A program made the position numbers and the translations under genes. A stretch of DNA of 64,000 nt from Phocaeicola faecalis (lineage in GTDB: Bacteria > Bacteroidota > Bacteroidia > Bacteroidales > Bacteroidaceae), in contig NZ_JADNRM010000002.1 of the NCBI RefSeq assembly GCF_021730445.1, forward strand, positions 62,001 to 126,000. Direction: 5' to 3'. This document shows, piece after piece, positions 62,150 to 64,000 of this stretch; within the stretch, counting starts at the first letter, position 1; the number at the start of each line of letters is the position of its first letter. Under the pieces are notes generated by a model. The model had not been told where the DNA came from. It searched no databases and was given only the letters and a program-made list of their open reading frames with translations.

Positions 62150-63314
62150 ATTTTCTACTAATTAAAGAACGTTTTAAATGGGGTAACAACAGGAGCGGCA
62201 GCAGCAAGAAGAGTAACAATGACGCTACATTAGTCCACATATAAGCATATCCGTAATCACCATAGAGCAAAGTCTGTCCTATTTCAACAAAATGGCGGAC
62301 AGGAAACAGATAGGAAGCATAATAGACCGGTGCAAACATGTGTGGCACCGGAAATGTGACTCCTGAAAGAGTGGCTCCCAACGAACCTACCATCGATACG
62401 ACGCTGATAATGATACTTAATGCCGGAAATACGGAAAAAAGGAACACAGCCAATGCCTGTGTAGAAAGCACGAACAATGCCGAAGTCAGGTTCAGCGGCC
62501 AAAACCCGCAATCCATCGGTATATCAAATATACCAAAATAGACATAATTAGCAAAGATGCTCATTGCTATAAAGATTACCGTATAAGGCAAAAGCTTCCC
62601 TATAACGGCTACCAATATGCTTCCATCAGCGGTCTGTAACCACTCAGAGGAAGTACCGAATTTCCCTTCACTGCCAATGGCATAAGTGGTGACTAATAAC
62701 AATAATACCTGCAGAAATACAAAGAAAAAAGGATGAGTCAGATAAACAGAATAGTCCATATCAGGGTTGAATAACGGATGATTCTGGGTAGTGACTGGCA
62801 ATAAGAAAGACTTGATTTCTTCCTCGCCCACCCCTAACGCCACTGCATGGGTGACAATAGGAGTAACCGATATATTCTTTAACAAGCTTTGGAAAGCACC
62901 GTGTATTTCGCTACCCACACTCAACAACGCATAATGATAATAATAGGTAAGAGCCACTTCTTTACCATCCATGACCTTGGCTTCAAAGCCAACAGGAATA
63001 CTCAGATACCCATAAATATTTTTCTTTTGCACATCAGCACGCGCCTCTGTCTCATTGGCATAATGTTGGGTGACACGAAAAGTCGGGTCTACTTCAACCA
63101 TACGAATGATTTGCCGAGAAGTAGCCGTATTATCACCATCCACGACACCAATGGGAAGATTCTCCATTTGTCCGTTACCAAAAATTGTTCCCATAAAGAA
63201 GATTGAAAACAACGGAAGTACAATACACGCCACAAAATAAATGCGGCGTGACAACATACGGTCTATTTCTCTCTTTATAACTGCTATTAAATTTTCCATC
63301 GAAATAGTCCTCAT
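62133..63314 (-). CDS. ABC-2 type permease (first of two)
   Basis: A 393-residue permease with the same plan as its neighbour: N-terminal helix (about 27-47), extracytoplasmic domain with PIGVVDGDNTATSRQIIRMVEV, and five C-terminal helices including SGVTFPVPHMFAPVYYAS. ATG at 63314 overlaps the HlyD stop (ATGA); M6 is an alternative start. The two permeases probably form a heterodimer. No ATPase domain is present in either. Confidence 0.88.
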   Translation of the reverse strand: MRTISMENLIAVIKREIDRMLSRRIYFVACIVLPLFSIFFMGTIFGNGQMENLPIGVVDGDNTATSRQIIRMVEVDPTFRVTQHYANETEARADVQKKNIYGYLSIPVGFEAKVMDGKEVALTYYYHYALLSVGSEIHGAFQSLLKNISVTPIVTHAVALGVGEEEIKSFLLPVTTQNHPLFNPDMDYSVYLTHPFFFVFLQVLLLLVTTYAIGSEGKFGTSSEWLQTADGSILVAVIGKLLPYTVIFIAMSIFANYVYFGIFDIPMDCGFWPLNLTSALFVLSTQALAVFLFSVFPALSIIISVVSMVGSLGATLSGVTFPVPHMFAPVYYASYLFPVRHFVEIGQTLLYGDYGYAYMWTNVASLLLFLLLPLLLLPHLKRSLISRKYDNIE

Positions 63315-64000
63315 TTCAATTCATTCAGATTCACAAGTACGGACATCCCCGGCCTTAAGCCGTCCACCGGCTTCAGAGGCAGAGCATGAATCTCAAACGT
63401 TTTCATATCATAAGTTCCCGTCTGCTTGGTAGAACGCCAAGTGGCAAAACTACCCAATGGACTGATGTAATATATCTTAAACTCTATATTCTCGGCTTTC
63501 AGTGCCGGCACATCTCCCATAAAACTTTCATTCATACGAAAATAATGCATATAATCTTCACGTACATTGAGTACCACATGGCAATCATCCAGCATCACCA
63601 GACTCATGATAGGAGTACCTGCCCCCACCAATTCACCACGTTTAGGATAGATAGTAGAAATTTGTCCATTCTCAGGAGCTGTGAGGCGGGCATCCATCAA
63701 CAAGGCCTGTACCTCATTAACGGTGCCCCGAGCGGCATCCACCAATGAACGCGCACTCTCTTTATCCTCTTTCTGAGCTCCATCCTTCACTAACAAATAT
63801 TGTTGATGTGCAGCACGTTCGGCTGCCACAGCTGCTTTATACATAGCTTCCACTTCATCTTTACGCTGACTGGTCACCACACTGTCGCGATACAAATTCT
63901 GTACACGATTATAAGTCACTTTTGCCAATTGAAGGTCACTTTTCGATTTATTCCAAAGTTCTTCTACCGAACGCACTATTTGCTCACGCGTACCATCATC
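63311..64000 (-). CDS. HlyD-family membrane fusion protein (5' end outside window)
   Basis: The C-terminal 229 residues of a periplasmic adaptor; the frame is open to the right edge. It shows a long coiled-coil hairpin (to about 63700), a lipoyl-like segment RLTAPENGQISTIYPKRGELVGAGTPIM and a beta-barrel domain ending in GLRPGMSVLVNLNE. It is coupled to two ABC-2 permeases. A TolC-type channel gene would be expected further upstream. Confidence 0.88.
   Translation of the reverse strand, partial: DDGTREQIVRSVEELWNKSKSDLQLAKVTYNRVQNLYRDSVVTSQRKDEVEAMYKAAVAAERAAHQQYLLVKDGAQKEDKESARSLVDAARGTVNEVQALLMDARLTAPENGQISTIYPKRGELVGAGTPIMSLVMLDDCHVVLNVREDYMHYFRMNESFMGDVPALKAENIEFKIYYISPLGSFATWRSTKQTGTYDMKTFEIHALPLKPVDGLRPGMSVLVNLNELK

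Overview
The window looks like chromosome of a gut Bacteroidales bacterium, most likely Bacteroides or Phocaeicola. The evidence is promoters of the TAnnTTTG (-7) type with little sign of Shine-Dalgarno sequences, a CTnDOT-like integrase, type III glutamine synthetase, a fused MsrAB, a GH57/GT4/debranching-enzyme glycogen cluster, a Wzi-type outer membrane protein and several Bacteroidales-specific DUF families. The species cannot be fixed from the sequence alone.

Layout. 1-1680 is the right end of an integrative element: the tail of an unknown gene, a tyrosine recombinase lacking the first catalytic arginine, and a cluster of GGTCACG repeats, abutting tRNA-Lys. 1.9-10 kb is a set of single genes: a bile-salt-hydrolase-family enzyme, MsrAB, a PAP2 phosphatase, a sialate O-acetylesterase, type II pantothenate kinase with a small membrane protein, and a beta-lactamase-fold protein that has lost its catalytic residues. 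10.1-11 kb is a junk-rich intergenic region with a small winged-helix gene, a 203-bp palindromic repeat, a probable group II intron scrap and tRNA-Asp. 11.3-17.5 kb carries hisH-hisA-hisF-hisIE-ftsE and then lysC and lysA. 17.6-26.8 kb mixes an unrecognised gene, a GT2 glycosyltransferase, an HPP-like membrane protein, a methyltransferase, a LolC/E-type permease with an aminotransferase, a DUF5009-type acyltransferase and a TIGR01777 epimerase.

26.9-31.6 kb holds a FucI-fold protein and a membrane-anchored kinase-like protein with a broken DFG motif, followed by DUF4494, YggS and a dihydroorotate-dehydrogenase-like protein. 31.8-39.4 kb has an acyl-CoA synthetase behind a perfect inverted repeat, a protein made of 16-residue repeats, a DUF3943 protein, a Crp/Fnr regulator, a Wzi-like protein and a lipocalin-like lipoprotein. 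aspA and yitT follow, separated by the second copy of the 203-bp repeat. 42.7-49.8 kb is a run of dapF, dapL, a TorF-like porin, PII, amtB and glnN, joining the diaminopimelate branch of lysine synthesis to ammonium uptake and assimilation. 49.9-55.9 kb is a biotin operon, orf126-bioB-bioA-bioF-bioG-bioC-bioD on the minus strand, with a strong terminator hairpin just ahead of bioB. 56-60.7 kb is a glycogen/alpha-glucan cluster (debranching enzyme, GT4 synthase, GH57) and 60.9-64 kb an efflux system (HlyD adaptor and two ABC-2 permeases) cut by the window edge.

lysC, lysA, dapF and dapL indicate the LL-DAP aminotransferase route to meso-diaminopimelate and lysine. The strongest candidates for undescribed biology are the FucI-fold/pseudokinase pair, the inactive-looking beta-lactamase-fold protein, the paired palindromic repeats whose differences are nearly all transitions, and the leader ORF plus terminator in front of bioB. 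No CRISPR array and no classical restriction or toxin system was seen.
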